Shown here: one piece after another, positions 25,189 through 35,328 of the stretch | How positions within the stretch are numbered: the first letter of the stretch is position 1 | How the letters are laid out: each line of letters starts with the position of its first letter | Made by a program: the position numbers and the translations under genes | NCBI GenBank assembly: GCA_018052945.1 | Contig: JAGPMH010000009.1 | Location: 1-51,468 of the forward strand | Source: Negativicutes bacterium | GTDB lineage: Bacteria; Bacillota; Negativicutes; JAGPMH01 | DNA: 51,468 nucleotides | Direction of reading: 5' to 3' | Notes under the pieces: generated by a model | Told to the model about the DNA's origin: nothing | What the model saw: the letters and a program-made list of their open reading frames with translations, nothing else | The model's database searches: none

Positions 25189-28100
25189 ATGTTGAAAATG
25201 GAGAAAAAATGGGAATTGCCAGTAGAAGCAGCTCCTGAAAAAATTAAAGAAATAGCAACATTATTTAATCTTTCAGAAGCGGTAGTTAAGGTGTTATTTA
25301 ATCGTGGATTTTATCAAGCTGAAACAATAAAGGATTTTTTAGAAGTAAATGCAGCTAATTTTCATGATCCGTTCTTATTAAAAGATTGTGCGGTGGCAGT
25401 TGAGCGAATTATCAAAGCAATTACCGCAGGCGAACTAATTACAATCTATGGTGATTATGATGTAGACGGTATCACCTCAACCTCGTTGATGGTTAAGGTT
25501 TTAACAGATTTAGGGGCAAGGGTTGATTATTATATTCCCGAACGCCAAAGTGAAGGGTATGGCTTAAATAGTGAGGCTTTAAATGCTATTTATGATAATA
25601 AGAGTAGTCTTTTAATTACTGTTGACTGTGGAATCAGTGCTGTGGCAGAAGTTGAAGCAATCAGTGATAAGCTAGATATAATAATAACTGATCATCACCA
25701 GCCGCCAGAAGTATTACCTAAGTCTTTTGCAATAATAAATCCGAAGCAAGTTGACTGTACTTATCCTGAAAAAAACTTGGCGGGAGTGGGCGTCGCTTTT
25801 AAGTTATGTCAAGCTTTATGGTTGGAGCTAAAAAAAGAAAATTTAATGAAATATTTGGATTTAGTAGCAATCGGAACGGTGGCAGATATTGTGTCACTCT
25901 TAGGTGAAAATAGACTTATTGTAAAATTAGGCTTAAAAGAAATAACAACAACCTCCAATGTTGGATTGAAAGCCTTACTACAAAGTTCAGGACTTTCTCA
26001 CAAAAAAATTGATGCGGGGAAAATTGGTTTTATTATTGCACCGCGTTTGAATGCGGCTGGGCGAATGGATAATGCTAAAATTGGCGTCAAATTATTAACT
26101 ACTGAAAGCTTAGTAACAGCACAAGAGCTAGCAATTGTGTTGGAAAACGAAAATAATAATCGGCAACGGACTGAAAAAGATATTTTAGAAAAAGTTGATA
26201 ATATGATAATAAATGGCAATTTATATCAAGATCAGGTTATTGTTGTTGCTGGTAGTGATTGGCATTCTGGGGTAATTGGCATTGTTGCTTCGAGAATAGT
26301 GGAAAAATATTATCGTCCAGTTGTTATTATTAGCAAAAAAGATGGGGTTGGCAAAGGATCATGTCGTAGTATTGAAGGCTTTAATATATATGAAGCCCTT
26401 GATGAATGTAGTGAATTGTTAGTGCAGTTTGGTGGTCATAAACAGGCAGCTGGTTTAACGATTAAAGTTGAAAACATAGCGAAGTTTCGGCTTAAAATAA
26501 ATAAATTGGCCGAAATGAAATTAACGATAGATGACTTTAAGCCCAAAATTAAGCTTGATACTGAAATTTATTGCGAAGGGATAACTGAGAAACTACTAAA
26601 TGATTTAACAATGCTTGAACCTTTTGGTATGGGTAACCCTAAACCGGTATTTGTTAGTAGTGAAGTTTTAATAAGAGAAGCGAAAAAAATCGGAGCGGAC
26701 GGTAAACATTTAAAATTTAAAGTTGGAACCAATGGAAAAGAATTAGAGGCTTTGGCTTGGAACTTAGGAGCAATAGCTGACGTTTTTAGTCATGAAGATA
26801 AAATAAATATCGCTTTTTATCCTGAATATAATGAATGGCAAGATAGAAAAAGTATTCAGCTAAAAATATTGGATTTAAAATACCAATATAATGTAAAGAA
26901 TGATATTAATAATTTATATAGTAATAGTTCTGTTGAAGGAAAAACTATAAACAAACTTGATAAATTCTTTACAAAAATCGTAGGTATAACTTTTGAAAAT
27001 CGCCAAGAACTAGTTGCTAAAATAAAAATCGGCGATAAATTAGCATTAATTAATGAGAATGATAATGAATTCGATTCCAATGCGATAAAGGTTGTAAGTC
27101 CTTATGGGGTATTAGGCTATTTAAGAAGCGAAATAGCGGAAATGCTAATGGAAGCAATATCTGAAGGGGTAAAATATGAGGCGGTTGTAACCAATATAAC
27201 GGGGACTGAAAATCAATATAACGGTGTAAATATCTTGGTTAATAAATGTGAGTTAACTGAGTTAAGATATAATAAAAAAATTGACTTAAGCACAATTAAT
27301 GAAATTTTGCTAGGTAGCTTAAAGTTTCATCCGATCCAAATGCAAGCCATAGATTTATTGGACAAGGGTAAAAATGTGCTGGCGATAATGGGGACAGGAC
27401 GCGGTAAAAGTGCAATTTTTCAAGCAAAAGCAACCTTGTTGGCTAATAATAACCACAAAACAACTATAATAATATACCCACTGCGAGCCTTGGTAAATGA
27501 TCAATTTATCAATATGAACCGACTATTAAAAGACTTAAATCTAAAAATAGTTAAAGCTAATGGAAGCTTAACCTTACAAGAACGAGCTGAATTGTTTTTT
27601 GCGTTAAGTAATGATAAAGTTGATATATTGTTAACTACCCCTGAGTTTTTGGAAGCAAATTTAGCTAAAATTAATATTCCGGTCAATAAAGTTGGGTTAG
27701 TAGTTATTGATGAGTGTCATCATATTTTAGATACTGTAAGACCTGCTTATAAAAGGTTAGAAAGAATAATAAATTACTTTAATAATCCAGTAGTCTTAGC
27801 CTTGACTGCTACTGCGAGCCCTGCGATGGTAACAGAGCTAAAAAAAAGGTTTAGCATTGATGAAATTATTATTGATAAAAATGTGCGAGAAAATTTAAAT
27901 GTTGTTGATTTGCGTAATATTGCTGATAAAATAGATTATATTAAAGAATTAGTACAACGAGATGAGAAAAATATAATATTCGTTAATAGTCGTAAACAAG
28001 CAGTAGATATTGCTGTTAAATTAAGAAGCTTGTGTAATGTTAATGCGGATGAAATTGCTTTTTATCATGCTGGGCTTTCGGCAGATTGGCGGCTAAAAGT

Positions 28101-28716
28101 TGAACAATGGTTTAGAACTGGAGAAGTTAAAACCTTAGTAGCAACAAGTGCTTTTGGTGAAGGTGTAGATTTTTTTGATGTAAGAAATATAATTCAATAT
28201 CATTTGCCGTTTAATTCCACGACTTTTAATCAGCAATGTGGTCGAGCTGGTAGAGATGGGAAAGAAAGTTTTATTCACTTGCTGTTTGGTAAAGATGATA
28301 TTAGTTTGAATAATTTAGTATTAAAGGATAAAGCACCTGATCGAACTTTAATCGGCAAAATTTTTCTATTATTAAAAGACTTGATAAAAGCTGAATTTAC
28401 AGATTTAACGAATCATGAAATAGCTGAAAAATTTATGTTAAAGCATAAGGAGAATATTAGTGATAAGGCTGTGGCTATCTGTTTAAAGATTATGGAAGAA
28501 ATAGGGCTATTGTGGCGTGAAAATTTTGGCGTTAGGCGGAAAATATTCTTTAACACTATTCCTGACAAAAAATTAAACTTAGAGGATTCCGCTACTTATT
28601 TAGAAGGTGTTTACGAAAAAACTGAGTTTTTGGAATTTGCTGATAAAATAACTAAAGCGCAGTCTTATGAAATTTTATCGTGGATAAATAAGCCTATTTA
28701 TCCGAAAGATTTGTAG
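25189..28716 (+). CDS. recJ: RecJ exonuclease - HIRAN - RecQ-like helicase fusion
   Basis: The product has 1175 aa, about twice the usual RecJ. Residues 1 to about 565 are RecJ: GDYDVDG at 88-94, DHH at 168-170, GGHKQAAGLT in the DHHA1 domain and an OB-like region (LEPFGMGNPKPVF). About 590-690 is a HIRAN domain (IVGITFENRQEL, NDNEFDSNAIKVV, LGYLRSEI). About 715-1065 is a superfamily 2 helicase with Walker A MGTGRGKS (734-741), DECH (841-844), ALTATASP, and motif VI QQCGRAGRDG. A winged-helix-like tail follows. Both catalytic parts look intact. ATG 25189 has a strong AGGAGGGG site. Confidence 0.93.
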   Translation: MLKMEKKWELPVEAAPEKIKEIATLFNLSEAVVKVLFNRGFYQAETIKDFLEVNAANFHDPFLLKDCAVAVERIIKAITAGELITIYGDYDVDGITSTSLMVKVLTDLGARVDYYIPERQSEGYGLNSEALNAIYDNKSSLLITVDCGISAVAEVEAISDKLDIIITDHHQPPEVLPKSFAIINPKQVDCTYPEKNLAGVGVAFKLCQALWLELKKENLMKYLDLVAIGTVADIVSLLGENRLIVKLGLKEITTTSNVGLKALLQSSGLSHKKIDAGKIGFIIAPRLNAAGRMDNAKIGVKLLTTESLVTAQELAIVLENENNNRQRTEKDILEKVDNMIINGNLYQDQVIVVAGSDWHSGVIGIVASRIVEKYYRPVVIISKKDGVGKGSCRSIEGFNIYEALDECSELLVQFGGHKQAAGLTIKVENIAKFRLKINKLAEMKLTIDDFKPKIKLDTEIYCEGITEKLLNDLTMLEPFGMGNPKPVFVSSEVLIREAKKIGADGKHLKFKVGTNGKELEALAWNLGAIADVFSHEDKINIAFYPEYNEWQDRKSIQLKILDLKYQYNVKNDINNLYSNSSVEGKTINKLDKFFTKIVGITFENRQELVAKIKIGDKLALINENDNEFDSNAIKVVSPYGVLGYLRSEIAEMLMEAISEGVKYEAVVTNITGTENQYNGVNILVNKCELTELRYNKKIDLSTINEILLGSLKFHPIQMQAIDLLDKGKNVLAIMGTGRGKSAIFQAKATLLANNNHKTTIIIYPLRALVNDQFINMNRLLKDLNLKIVKANGSLTLQERAELFFALSNDKVDILLTTPEFLEANLAKINIPVNKVGLVVIDECHHILDTVRPAYKRLERIINYFNNPVVLALTATASPAMVTELKKRFSIDEIIIDKNVRENLNVVDLRNIADKIDYIKELVQRDEKNIIFVNSRKQAVDIAVKLRSLCNVNADEIAFYHAGLSADWRLKVEQWFRTGEVKTLVATSAFGEGVDFFDVRNIIQYHLPFNSTTFNQQCGRAGRDGKESFIHLLFGKDDISLNNLVLKDKAPDRTLIGKIFLLLKDLIKAEFTDLTNHEIAEKFMLKHKENISDKAVAICLKIMEEIGLLWRENFGVRRKIFFNTIPDKKLNLEDSATYLEGVYEKTEFLEFADKITKAQSYEILSWINKPIYPKDL

Positions 28717-28744
28717 TTAGATTATGGCAGATGAGGTTGGTAAT

Positions 28745-30937
28745 ATGAGTAATGTTCAAAATGATATAAATACAATAATTGAAAATATTTTACAGTATCA
28801 GCCGGGAGCACCGATTGATACTGTAAAAAAGGCTTTTCAATTGGCTGAAACTGCTCATACCGGACAGCTTAGAGTTTCTGGTGAAAAATATATTAATCAT
28901 CCAATTGGCGTAGCAAAAATTTTAACGGAATTGCAAATTGATGCTATTACTATTAGTGCGTCACTATTACATGATGTAGTAGAGGATACTACTTATACTT
29001 TAGCGGAAATGCAAGAAAATTTCGGTGAAGAAATTGCCATGTTAATTGATGGTGTTACGAAATTGAGTCGGATTGAGTATAAATCTAAAGAGGAACAACA
29101 ATTAGAAAATTATCGCAAGATGTTTTTGGCGATGGCTAAAGATATTAGGGTTGTTTTGATAAAATTAGCGGATCGATTACACAATATGAGAACGCTAAAG
29201 CATATGTCGGAAGAAAAACAAAAACGCATTGCGCAAGAAACCTTGGAAATTTATGCACCACTTGCTAACAGACTAGGGATCTCCAATATTAAATGGGAAC
29301 TAGAAGATTTGGCGTTAAGATATTTAGAGCCTGAGACATACTATGAATTAGTAGAAAAAGTAAAGCAAAAGCGTCAAGAGCGTCAAGAGATGATTGACGA
29401 ATCGATTGAAATATTAAATGAAAAATTGAGTTCGGTGGAGATAAAATCAGATATTCACGGCCGCCCAAAGCATTTTTATAGTATCTATAAAAAAATGCGT
29501 AAAGGCAATAAAGATATTAATGAAATCTATGATTTATCAGCCATTAGAATTTTAGTTGAAAATGTTAAAGATTGTTATGGGGCATTAGGTGTTGTTCATA
29601 CCTTATGGAAACCGATTCCTGGCAGATTTAAAGATTATATTGCTATGCCTAAGTCTAATATGTATCAGTCTTTACACACTACTGTGATTGGAACAAAAGG
29701 TTATCCTTTGGAAATTCAGATTAGAACTTGGCAGATGCACAAAGTTTCTGAATACGGGGTGGCGGCACACTGGCGGTATAAAGAAGGTGGCAAAAACAGT
29801 GATAAAGATTTTGACCACAAGGTATCATGGCTTAGACATTTGATTGATTGGCAACAAGAACTTCGTGATCCGCGAGAGTTTGTCGAAGCACTAAAAGTAG
29901 ATGTTTTTGCCGATGAAGTGTTTGTTTTTACGCCGAAAGGTGATGTGGTAGATTTACCAGCAGGATCAATACCATTAGATTTTGCTTACCGAATTCATAC
30001 TGATGTTGGTCATCGTTGTATTGGTGCTAAAATAAACGGAAAAATTGTACCGTTAGAATATAAATTGGTTAATGGTGATATCGTTGAGATTATTACAACT
30101 AAGCAAAATAATGGACCTAGTCGAGATTGGCTAAATATTGTTGCTTCACCTGATACCAGAAATAAAATTAGATCATGGTTTAAAAAGGCAAAGCGTGAAG
30201 AAAATGTGGCTAGAGGGCGTGAACTAATTGAAAAAGAAAGTAAACGCTTGGGTTATGATTATAAAGATTTGCTGAAAGGTGAAAGATTAGCAGAAGTAGC
30301 GAAGAAGCTAAATGTATTAAATGAAGAAGATTTATTGGCAGCATTAGGTTATGGTGGAGTAACTATTAATGGTGTGATGGCAAAGCTGATTGAAGTTCAT
30401 AAAAAAGAAGTCAGAAGTAATACGCCACAAGATATTTCGCAAATGTTGGAAGGGCTTAAGCCTAAAAATACTAAACCGCGCAAAAGTCATGGGGTGTTGG
30501 TAGAAGGAGAGGCTGGACTATTAGTTAGACTAGCCAGATGTTGTAATCCAATACCGGGTGATATTATAACTGGTTATATTACTAGAGGCAGAGGTATTTC
30601 AGTACATTGCTCAGATTGTCCTAATGTGCTAAACTCCAACGATGAATATGAAAGAATGATTGAAGTAAGCTGGGATATTAATATTGATACTAAATATAAA
30701 GTAGCAATTGAAATTATTTGCTCTGATAAGGCTGGAGTTTTAAATGAATTAATGATGGTGCCATCAGAAAGCAAAGTCAATATTAGTTCGATTAATGCAA
30801 GAACTCATAAAAATAAAACGGCCACTGTTAATTTTAGTTTAGAAGTTTCTAATGCTCAACAGGTCGAACGGATTATGACAAAATTACGGCGAGTAAAAGA
30901 TGTATACAGTGTTTATCGTGCTATTGCGTCTAATTAA
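28745..30937 (+). CDS. rel: bifunctional (p)ppGpp synthetase/hydrolase Rel
   Basis: The product has 730 aa from ATG 28745, which has GATGAGG upstream; ATG 28724 lacks a site. The HD hydrolase domain has HDVVED at 76-81. The synthetase domain includes GRPKHFYSIYKKM and the PKSNMYQSLHTTV loop. A TGS domain (VFVFTPKGDVVDLPAGSIPLDFAYRIH, in part), a Cys-containing RIS/zinc-finger region (RCCNPIPGD, HCSDCPN) and an ACT domain complete the long RSH layout. It sets the stringent-response alarmone level. Confidence 0.96.
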   Translation: MSNVQNDINTIIENILQYQPGAPIDTVKKAFQLAETAHTGQLRVSGEKYINHPIGVAKILTELQIDAITISASLLHDVVEDTTYTLAEMQENFGEEIAMLIDGVTKLSRIEYKSKEEQQLENYRKMFLAMAKDIRVVLIKLADRLHNMRTLKHMSEEKQKRIAQETLEIYAPLANRLGISNIKWELEDLALRYLEPETYYELVEKVKQKRQERQEMIDESIEILNEKLSSVEIKSDIHGRPKHFYSIYKKMRKGNKDINEIYDLSAIRILVENVKDCYGALGVVHTLWKPIPGRFKDYIAMPKSNMYQSLHTTVIGTKGYPLEIQIRTWQMHKVSEYGVAAHWRYKEGGKNSDKDFDHKVSWLRHLIDWQQELRDPREFVEALKVDVFADEVFVFTPKGDVVDLPAGSIPLDFAYRIHTDVGHRCIGAKINGKIVPLEYKLVNGDIVEIITTKQNNGPSRDWLNIVASPDTRNKIRSWFKKAKREENVARGRELIEKESKRLGYDYKDLLKGERLAEVAKKLNVLNEEDLLAALGYGGVTINGVMAKLIEVHKKEVRSNTPQDISQMLEGLKPKNTKPRKSHGVLVEGEAGLLVRLARCCNPIPGDIITGYITRGRGISVHCSDCPNVLNSNDEYERMIEVSWDINIDTKYKVAIEIICSDKAGVLNELMMVPSESKVNISSINARTHKNKTATVNFSLEVSNAQQVERIMTKLRRVKDVYSVYRAIASN

Positions 30938-30957
30938 CAGATTTCTGGAGGAAATAT

Positions 30958-31578
30958 ATGATAATAAAAGTAATACAAGTTGGTGAGTTAGGGGTTAATT
31001 GTTATATTGCCTCTTGTCCGGAAACTAAAGAGTGTCTGGTGATTGATCCTGGTGCTGAGGTTGAAATGATTTTCAAATATATTGAAAGTGAAGCTTTAAT
31101 AGTGAAAGCAATAATTAATACTCATGGTCATGCGGATCATATTGGTGCTAATGCAGAGCTGAAAAAATTAACCAATGCTCCAATATTGATTAGTTCTTTT
31201 GATCAGGAAATGTTGCTTGAACCTAAATTAAACTTGTCAGTTTATATTGAGAAACCTATTATCTCGGCTGGTGCTGATACATTATTAAATGATGGTGATA
31301 TTATCAGTTTTGGTAAAGAAAAACTAACAGTACTTCATACTCCTGGGCATACTAGAGGTGGTATTTGTTTGTTGGGGACCGAGGTAGTTTTTACAGGCGA
31401 TACATTATTTAATCAGTCGATTGGTCGAACGGACTTTCCGGGTGGTTCCATGACTGATATAATAAGTTCAATTAAGACTAAGTTAATGTGCTTAAATGAT
31501 GATGTTAAAGTTTTACCAGGTCATGGTCCAGCTAGTTTGATTGGCTTAGAACGGCAAAAAAATCCGTTTTTAAATTAA
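30958..31578 (+). CDS. MBL-fold metallo-hydrolase (YqgX / glyoxalase II-like)
   Basis: The product has 206 aa with GGAGG before the ATG. THGHADHIG is the HxHxDH zinc motif. HTPGHTRGG, FTGDTLF and LPGHGP provide the remaining ligands. The length and the N-terminus (VGELGVNCYIASC) match the YqgX group of short glyoxalase II-like hydrolases, which act on thioesters such as S-lactoyl bacillithiol or glutathione. The substrate here is not determinable. It follows rel, where many Firmicutes carry dtd. Confidence 0.92.
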   Translation: MIIKVIQVGELGVNCYIASCPETKECLVIDPGAEVEMIFKYIESEALIVKAIINTHGHADHIGANAELKKLTNAPILISSFDQEMLLEPKLNLSVYIEKPIISAGADTLLNDGDIISFGKEKLTVLHTPGHTRGGICLLGTEVVFTGDTLFNQSIGRTDFPGGSMTDIISSIKTKLMCLNDDVKVLPGHGPASLIGLERQKNPFLN

Positions 31579-31596
31579 TAATAAGGTTGTGTTAGT

Positions 31597-32049
31597 ATGC
31601 TTATAAATATGGATGAATTAAAGCAAAGACTGCAAGAACGACAATGCAAGTTGACACCACAACGCAAAATAATTTTAGAAGTTTTTTTAAATAACCAAGA
31701 TCAGCATTTAAGTGCAGAGGATGTCCATACAATTTTAAGACAAGAATTATCAGAGATTGGACTGGCAACCGTTTATCGTACTTTGGAATTATTATGTGAT
31801 ATGGAAATTTTACATAAAATTGATTTTGGTGATGGACGAAGTCGATTTGAAATTAATGCCGGCGATAAGGAACAGCATTATCACCATCATTTGATTTGCT
31901 TGAATTGTGGAATGGTAAAAGAATGCGAAGACGATTTACTAGAAGATTTAGAAACTAATATTGCTCAAAAAAGCGGGTTTGTTGTTATTGACCATCAACT
32001 TAAAATGTATGGTTATTGTGAAAAATGTCAAAAAAATGAGAAAAAATAA
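31597..32049 (+). CDS. Fur family metal-responsive regulator
   Basis: The product has 150 aa. The N-terminal winged helix has KLTPQRKIILEVFL and IGLATVYRTLELL, the Fur DNA-recognition helix. The C-terminal dimerisation domain has a HHHLICLNCG metal region and two CxxC zinc knuckles (CLNC, CEKC). It is about the length of Fur. Sequence alone does not separate Fur, PerR and Zur; HHH before the knuckle and the long acidic LEDLETNI segment fit Fur best. No Fur box is evident in the window. Confidence 0.93.
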   Translation: MLINMDELKQRLQERQCKLTPQRKIILEVFLNNQDQHLSAEDVHTILRQELSEIGLATVYRTLELLCDMEILHKIDFGDGRSRFEINAGDKEQHYHHHLICLNCGMVKECEDDLLEDLETNIAQKSGFVVIDHQLKMYGYCEKCQKNEKK

Positions 32050-32088
32050 TTTATTAATAGACTAAGATGCTATTGATAATATATAATG

Positions 32089-32117
32089 TTTAGATGAGTT
32101 TGAATATTTATTATAAT
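32089..32117 (+). promoter_or_regulatory. probable promoter for hisS-aspS
   Basis: TTTAGA (32089-32094) and a perfect TATAAT (32112-32117) are 17 bases apart. It lies in the 113-base gap before hisS. No T-box specifier structure is visible there. Confidence 0.5.
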
Positions 32118-32162
32118 GTGCTGAGGGCAATAATAAATTAGACATGGGGAGGAATATTTGCT

Positions 32163-33428
32163 ATGCTAACAAGCGGTCCACGTGGGACCAAGGATATTTT
32201 GCCTAGTGTTAGTGGTCAATGGCAGTATATCGAAGGTAAAATAAGAGAAATTTGTAATTTATTTAGTTATAAAGAAATACGTACACCAATTTTTGAACAC
32301 ACCGAGTTGTTTTTGCGAGGAATTGGTGATACTACTGATATTGTTGAAAAAGAAATGTATACGTTCACTGATCGCGGTGAGCGCAGTTTAACTTTGCGAC
32401 CGGAAAATACAGCAGCAGTTGTTAGAGCATATTTGGAAAACAAGCTCTATGCTGATAATCAATTAGCTAAATTGTTTTATATTGGACCAATGTTTAGATA
32501 TGATAGACCGCAAGCCGGTCGTTATCGCCAATTTCATCAGTTTGGTATTGAAGCAATTGGCTTAAGTAATCCGGCTGTAGATGCAGAAATTATAACTTTA
32601 GCGGTGCAGTTTTTGCAAAAATTAGGCCTAACGGAATTGAATTTACAACTAAATTCCGTCGGTTGTCCCAAGTGTCGTCCGGTTTATCGTGAAAAGCTAC
32701 AAGAATTTTTACAAGATAAAGTAGAAGATTTATGCAATGATTGTAAATCACGGTATGATCGTAACCCGATGCGGATTCTTGACTGTAAAAATGAAAAATG
32801 TACAGCGCTATCGCAAGGAGCACCGGAAATGATTGAGTGCTTGTGTGATGATTGTGGTACTCATTTTAATAAATTAAAAGAATTATTAACGGCTACTAAT
32901 ATTAGCTATAATCTAAATCCACGTCTGGTGAGAGGGCTTGATTATTACACTAAAACAGCTTTTGAAATACAGTACGAACCACTTGGCGCACAAAGTGCTG
33001 TGTGTGGTGGTGGGCGTTATGATGGCTTAATTGGTGAGTGTGGTGGCAATGATACTCCAGCAATTGGTTTTGCCATTGGAATAGAAAGAGTTTTATTAGC
33101 ATTGGAAAAACAAAACTTGTTGCCAGATTTTAATGACGGTAGTGATGTTTTTATACTTCAATTTGGCGAGGTTACAGAAAGTGTAGCTTTTAATTTAATG
33201 AGCCAACTTCGTGCTAATGGACTGAAAGCTGAGATGGATTTTAGCGGTAGAAGCTTTAAAGCACAAATGAAGCAAGCAAATAAGCTCAATGCAAAATATG
33301 TGATAATTGTTGGTGAAGATGAAGTTACACAAAATGTTGTAACATTGAAAAATATGGCTAATAGCCAGCAAGAAGTTGTCGCAGTTGAAAATATTATAGA
33401 TAAGTTAAAGGCTGAGGTGAAGGGTTAA
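32163..33428 (+). CDS. hisS: histidyl-tRNA synthetase
   Basis: The product has 421 aa, a class II synthetase. It has GPRGTKDILP at the start, motif 2 PMFRYDRPQAGRYRQFHQFG (in part), LVRGLDYYTKTAFE, and GGGRYDGL with motif 3 GFAIGIERVLLAL. The C-terminal anticodon-binding domain follows. Cysteines around 187-232 are typical of Firmicute HisRS. Its stop shares bases with the aspS start. Confidence 0.97.
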   Translation: MLTSGPRGTKDILPSVSGQWQYIEGKIREICNLFSYKEIRTPIFEHTELFLRGIGDTTDIVEKEMYTFTDRGERSLTLRPENTAAVVRAYLENKLYADNQLAKLFYIGPMFRYDRPQAGRYRQFHQFGIEAIGLSNPAVDAEIITLAVQFLQKLGLTELNLQLNSVGCPKCRPVYREKLQEFLQDKVEDLCNDCKSRYDRNPMRILDCKNEKCTALSQGAPEMIECLCDDCGTHFNKLKELLTATNISYNLNPRLVRGLDYYTKTAFEIQYEPLGAQSAVCGGGRYDGLIGECGGNDTPAIGFAIGIERVLLALEKQNLLPDFNDGSDVFILQFGEVTESVAFNLMSQLRANGLKAEMDFSGRSFKAQMKQANKLNAKYVIIVGEDEVTQNVVTLKNMANSQQEVVAVENIIDKLKAEVKG

Positions 33429-35215
33429 TGGATTTATTAAAAGGATTGAAAAGAACACATTCTTGTGGTGTGTTAACAAATACTAATAAAGATGAAGAAG
33501 TTATCTTATGTGGTTGGGTATCAAGAAGACGTGATCACGGTGGACTTATTTTTGTTGACTTAAGAGATCGTTCTGGGATGGTGCAAGTTGTATTTTCTTC
33601 AGAAATGCATCAAGAGGTTTTTACAAAAGCAGAAAGTATTAGATCTGAATTTGTTTTAGCGGTAAAAGGTGTCGTTAAAACTCGTGCGGTTGAAACTGTT
33701 AATCCGAAAATGGCAACTGGTGAGATCGAAGTATATTGTAATGAATTAAGAATTTTAAATAAAGCCAAAACTCCGCCGTTTTATATTCAAGACGGAATTG
33801 ACGTTGATGAAATGTTAAGATTAAAATATCGTTATTTAGATTTACGTCGTCCCGAAATGCAAAGAAATTTAATGTTAAGACATCGTGTTACAAAAGTAAT
33901 GCGTGATTTTCTTGATAAACAAGGTTTCGTGGAAATTGAAACTCCAATGTTAACCAAAAGCACACCGGAAGGTGCTCGTGACTACTTAGTGCCTAGTCGC
34001 AGTAATCCTGGAAAGTTTTTTGCATTACCACAATCACCACAAATTTTCAAACAAATTTTAATGGTAGCAGGTTATGAAAAATACTTCCAAATAGTTCGTT
34101 GCTTTAGAGATGAAGATTTAAGAGCTGATCGTCAGCCTGAATTTACACAACTGGATATTGAGATGTCTTTTATTGATGATGAAGATATTTTAGGCATGAT
34201 GGAAGATATGACGGTACAAATGTTTAAAGAAGGTATTGATGCTGACATCAAAGCTCCTTTCAAACGTTTAACTTATGCTGAAGCTATGGATAAATATGGT
34301 TCAGATAAACCGGATTTACGTTTTGAAATGGAATTAGTTAATTTGTCAGAGGCTGTTAAAGGTTCCGATTTTAAAGTGTTCGAGTCTGTTATTCAAAGTG
34401 GTGGCGAAGTAAAAGCAATTAATGTTAAAAACTATGCTAATATTGCTCGTCGTGAATTAGATGGGTTAGTAGATTATGTTGGTATTTATGGTGCTAAAGG
34501 GTTAGCTTGGATTCAATATACTGAAGAGGGCATTAAGTCACCAATAACTAAATTTTTCTCTGAAGAAATTATTAATAATATCACAGCTACTACGAAAGCT
34601 GAAACTGGTGACTTAATTTTAATTATTGCTGATAAGCCGGCAGTAGTCGCACAATCTTTAGGTGAGTTGCGCTTAGAAATGGCAAGAAGATTGAATTTGA
34701 TTGATGAAGATAAATTATCATTCTTGTGGGTAGTGGACTTCCCGATGTTTGAGTATAATGAAGATGATAAACGTTGGGTAGCAATGCATCATCCGTTCAC
34801 AGCACCATGTGATGAAGATATTCAATACCTTGATACTGATCCAGGAAAAATTAAAGCTAAAGCTTATGATTTAGTGTTGAATGGAACTGAAATTGGTGGC
34901 GGTAGCTTAAGAATTTACAACCGAGAATTACAAGAAAAAGTATTTAAAGCAATTGGACTAACAGAAGAAGATGCTAACAGTAAGTTTGGTTTTATGTTGG
35001 AAGCATTTGAGTTTGGTACTCCTCCACATGGTGGAATTGCCTTTGGTCTTGATAGATTAATTATGTTGATGGCTAAACGCAGTTCAATCCGCGATGTAAT
35101 TGCCTTCCCGAAAACGCAAAGTGCTACTTGTGTTATGACCCAAGCTCCTTCGGAAGTTGCACCGGAACAATTAAAAGAATTATCAATCAGAACAGCGATT
35201 ATGCCGAAGAAATAA
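33428..35215 (+). CDS. aspS: aspartyl-tRNA synthetase
   Basis: The product has 595 aa, the bacterial-type AspRS with a GAD insertion domain. The N-terminal OB-fold anticodon domain (GWVSRRRDHGGLIFVDLRDRSG, in part) is followed by motif 1, motif 2 (FQIVRCFRDEDLRADRQPEF, in part), the GAD insert and motif 3 GIAFGLDRLIMLM. The hisS-aspS pair is the standard Firmicute arrangement. Discriminating or non-discriminating status cannot be judged by eye. Confidence 0.97.
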   Translation: MDLLKGLKRTHSCGVLTNTNKDEEVILCGWVSRRRDHGGLIFVDLRDRSGMVQVVFSSEMHQEVFTKAESIRSEFVLAVKGVVKTRAVETVNPKMATGEIEVYCNELRILNKAKTPPFYIQDGIDVDEMLRLKYRYLDLRRPEMQRNLMLRHRVTKVMRDFLDKQGFVEIETPMLTKSTPEGARDYLVPSRSNPGKFFALPQSPQIFKQILMVAGYEKYFQIVRCFRDEDLRADRQPEFTQLDIEMSFIDDEDILGMMEDMTVQMFKEGIDADIKAPFKRLTYAEAMDKYGSDKPDLRFEMELVNLSEAVKGSDFKVFESVIQSGGEVKAINVKNYANIARRELDGLVDYVGIYGAKGLAWIQYTEEGIKSPITKFFSEEIINNITATTKAETGDLILIIADKPAVVAQSLGELRLEMARRLNLIDEDKLSFLWVVDFPMFEYNEDDKRWVAMHHPFTAPCDEDIQYLDTDPGKIKAKAYDLVLNGTEIGGGSLRIYNRELQEKVFKAIGLTEEDANSKFGFMLEAFEFGTPPHGGIAFGLDRLIMLMAKRSSIRDVIAFPKTQSATCVMTQAPSEVAPEQLKELSIRTAIMPKK

Positions 35216-35220
35216 AATTT

Positions 35221-35260
35221 AAAGACATTTTAAAGAGTTAATCTTTAAAATGTCTTTTTT
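35221..35260 (+). terminator. intrinsic terminator after aspS
   Basis: A perfect 16-bp stem (AAAGACATTTTAAAGA with its complement), loop GTTAA, then a T-run. The stem is AT-rich but long. Confidence 0.85.
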
Positions 35261-35328
35261 ATATAAGTTTGTTTTTAAGATGTTTTTTTGTTAAGATTAT
35301 TATAGAGTTTAGATAAAAGGTGAGAATT

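Noticed and set aside
32050-32162. T-box leader for hisS
   Set aside because: The gap is only 113 bases, lacks the T-box core sequence and a terminator, and shows an ordinary promoter instead. The gaps before aspS, trpS and alaS are likewise too short or plain.
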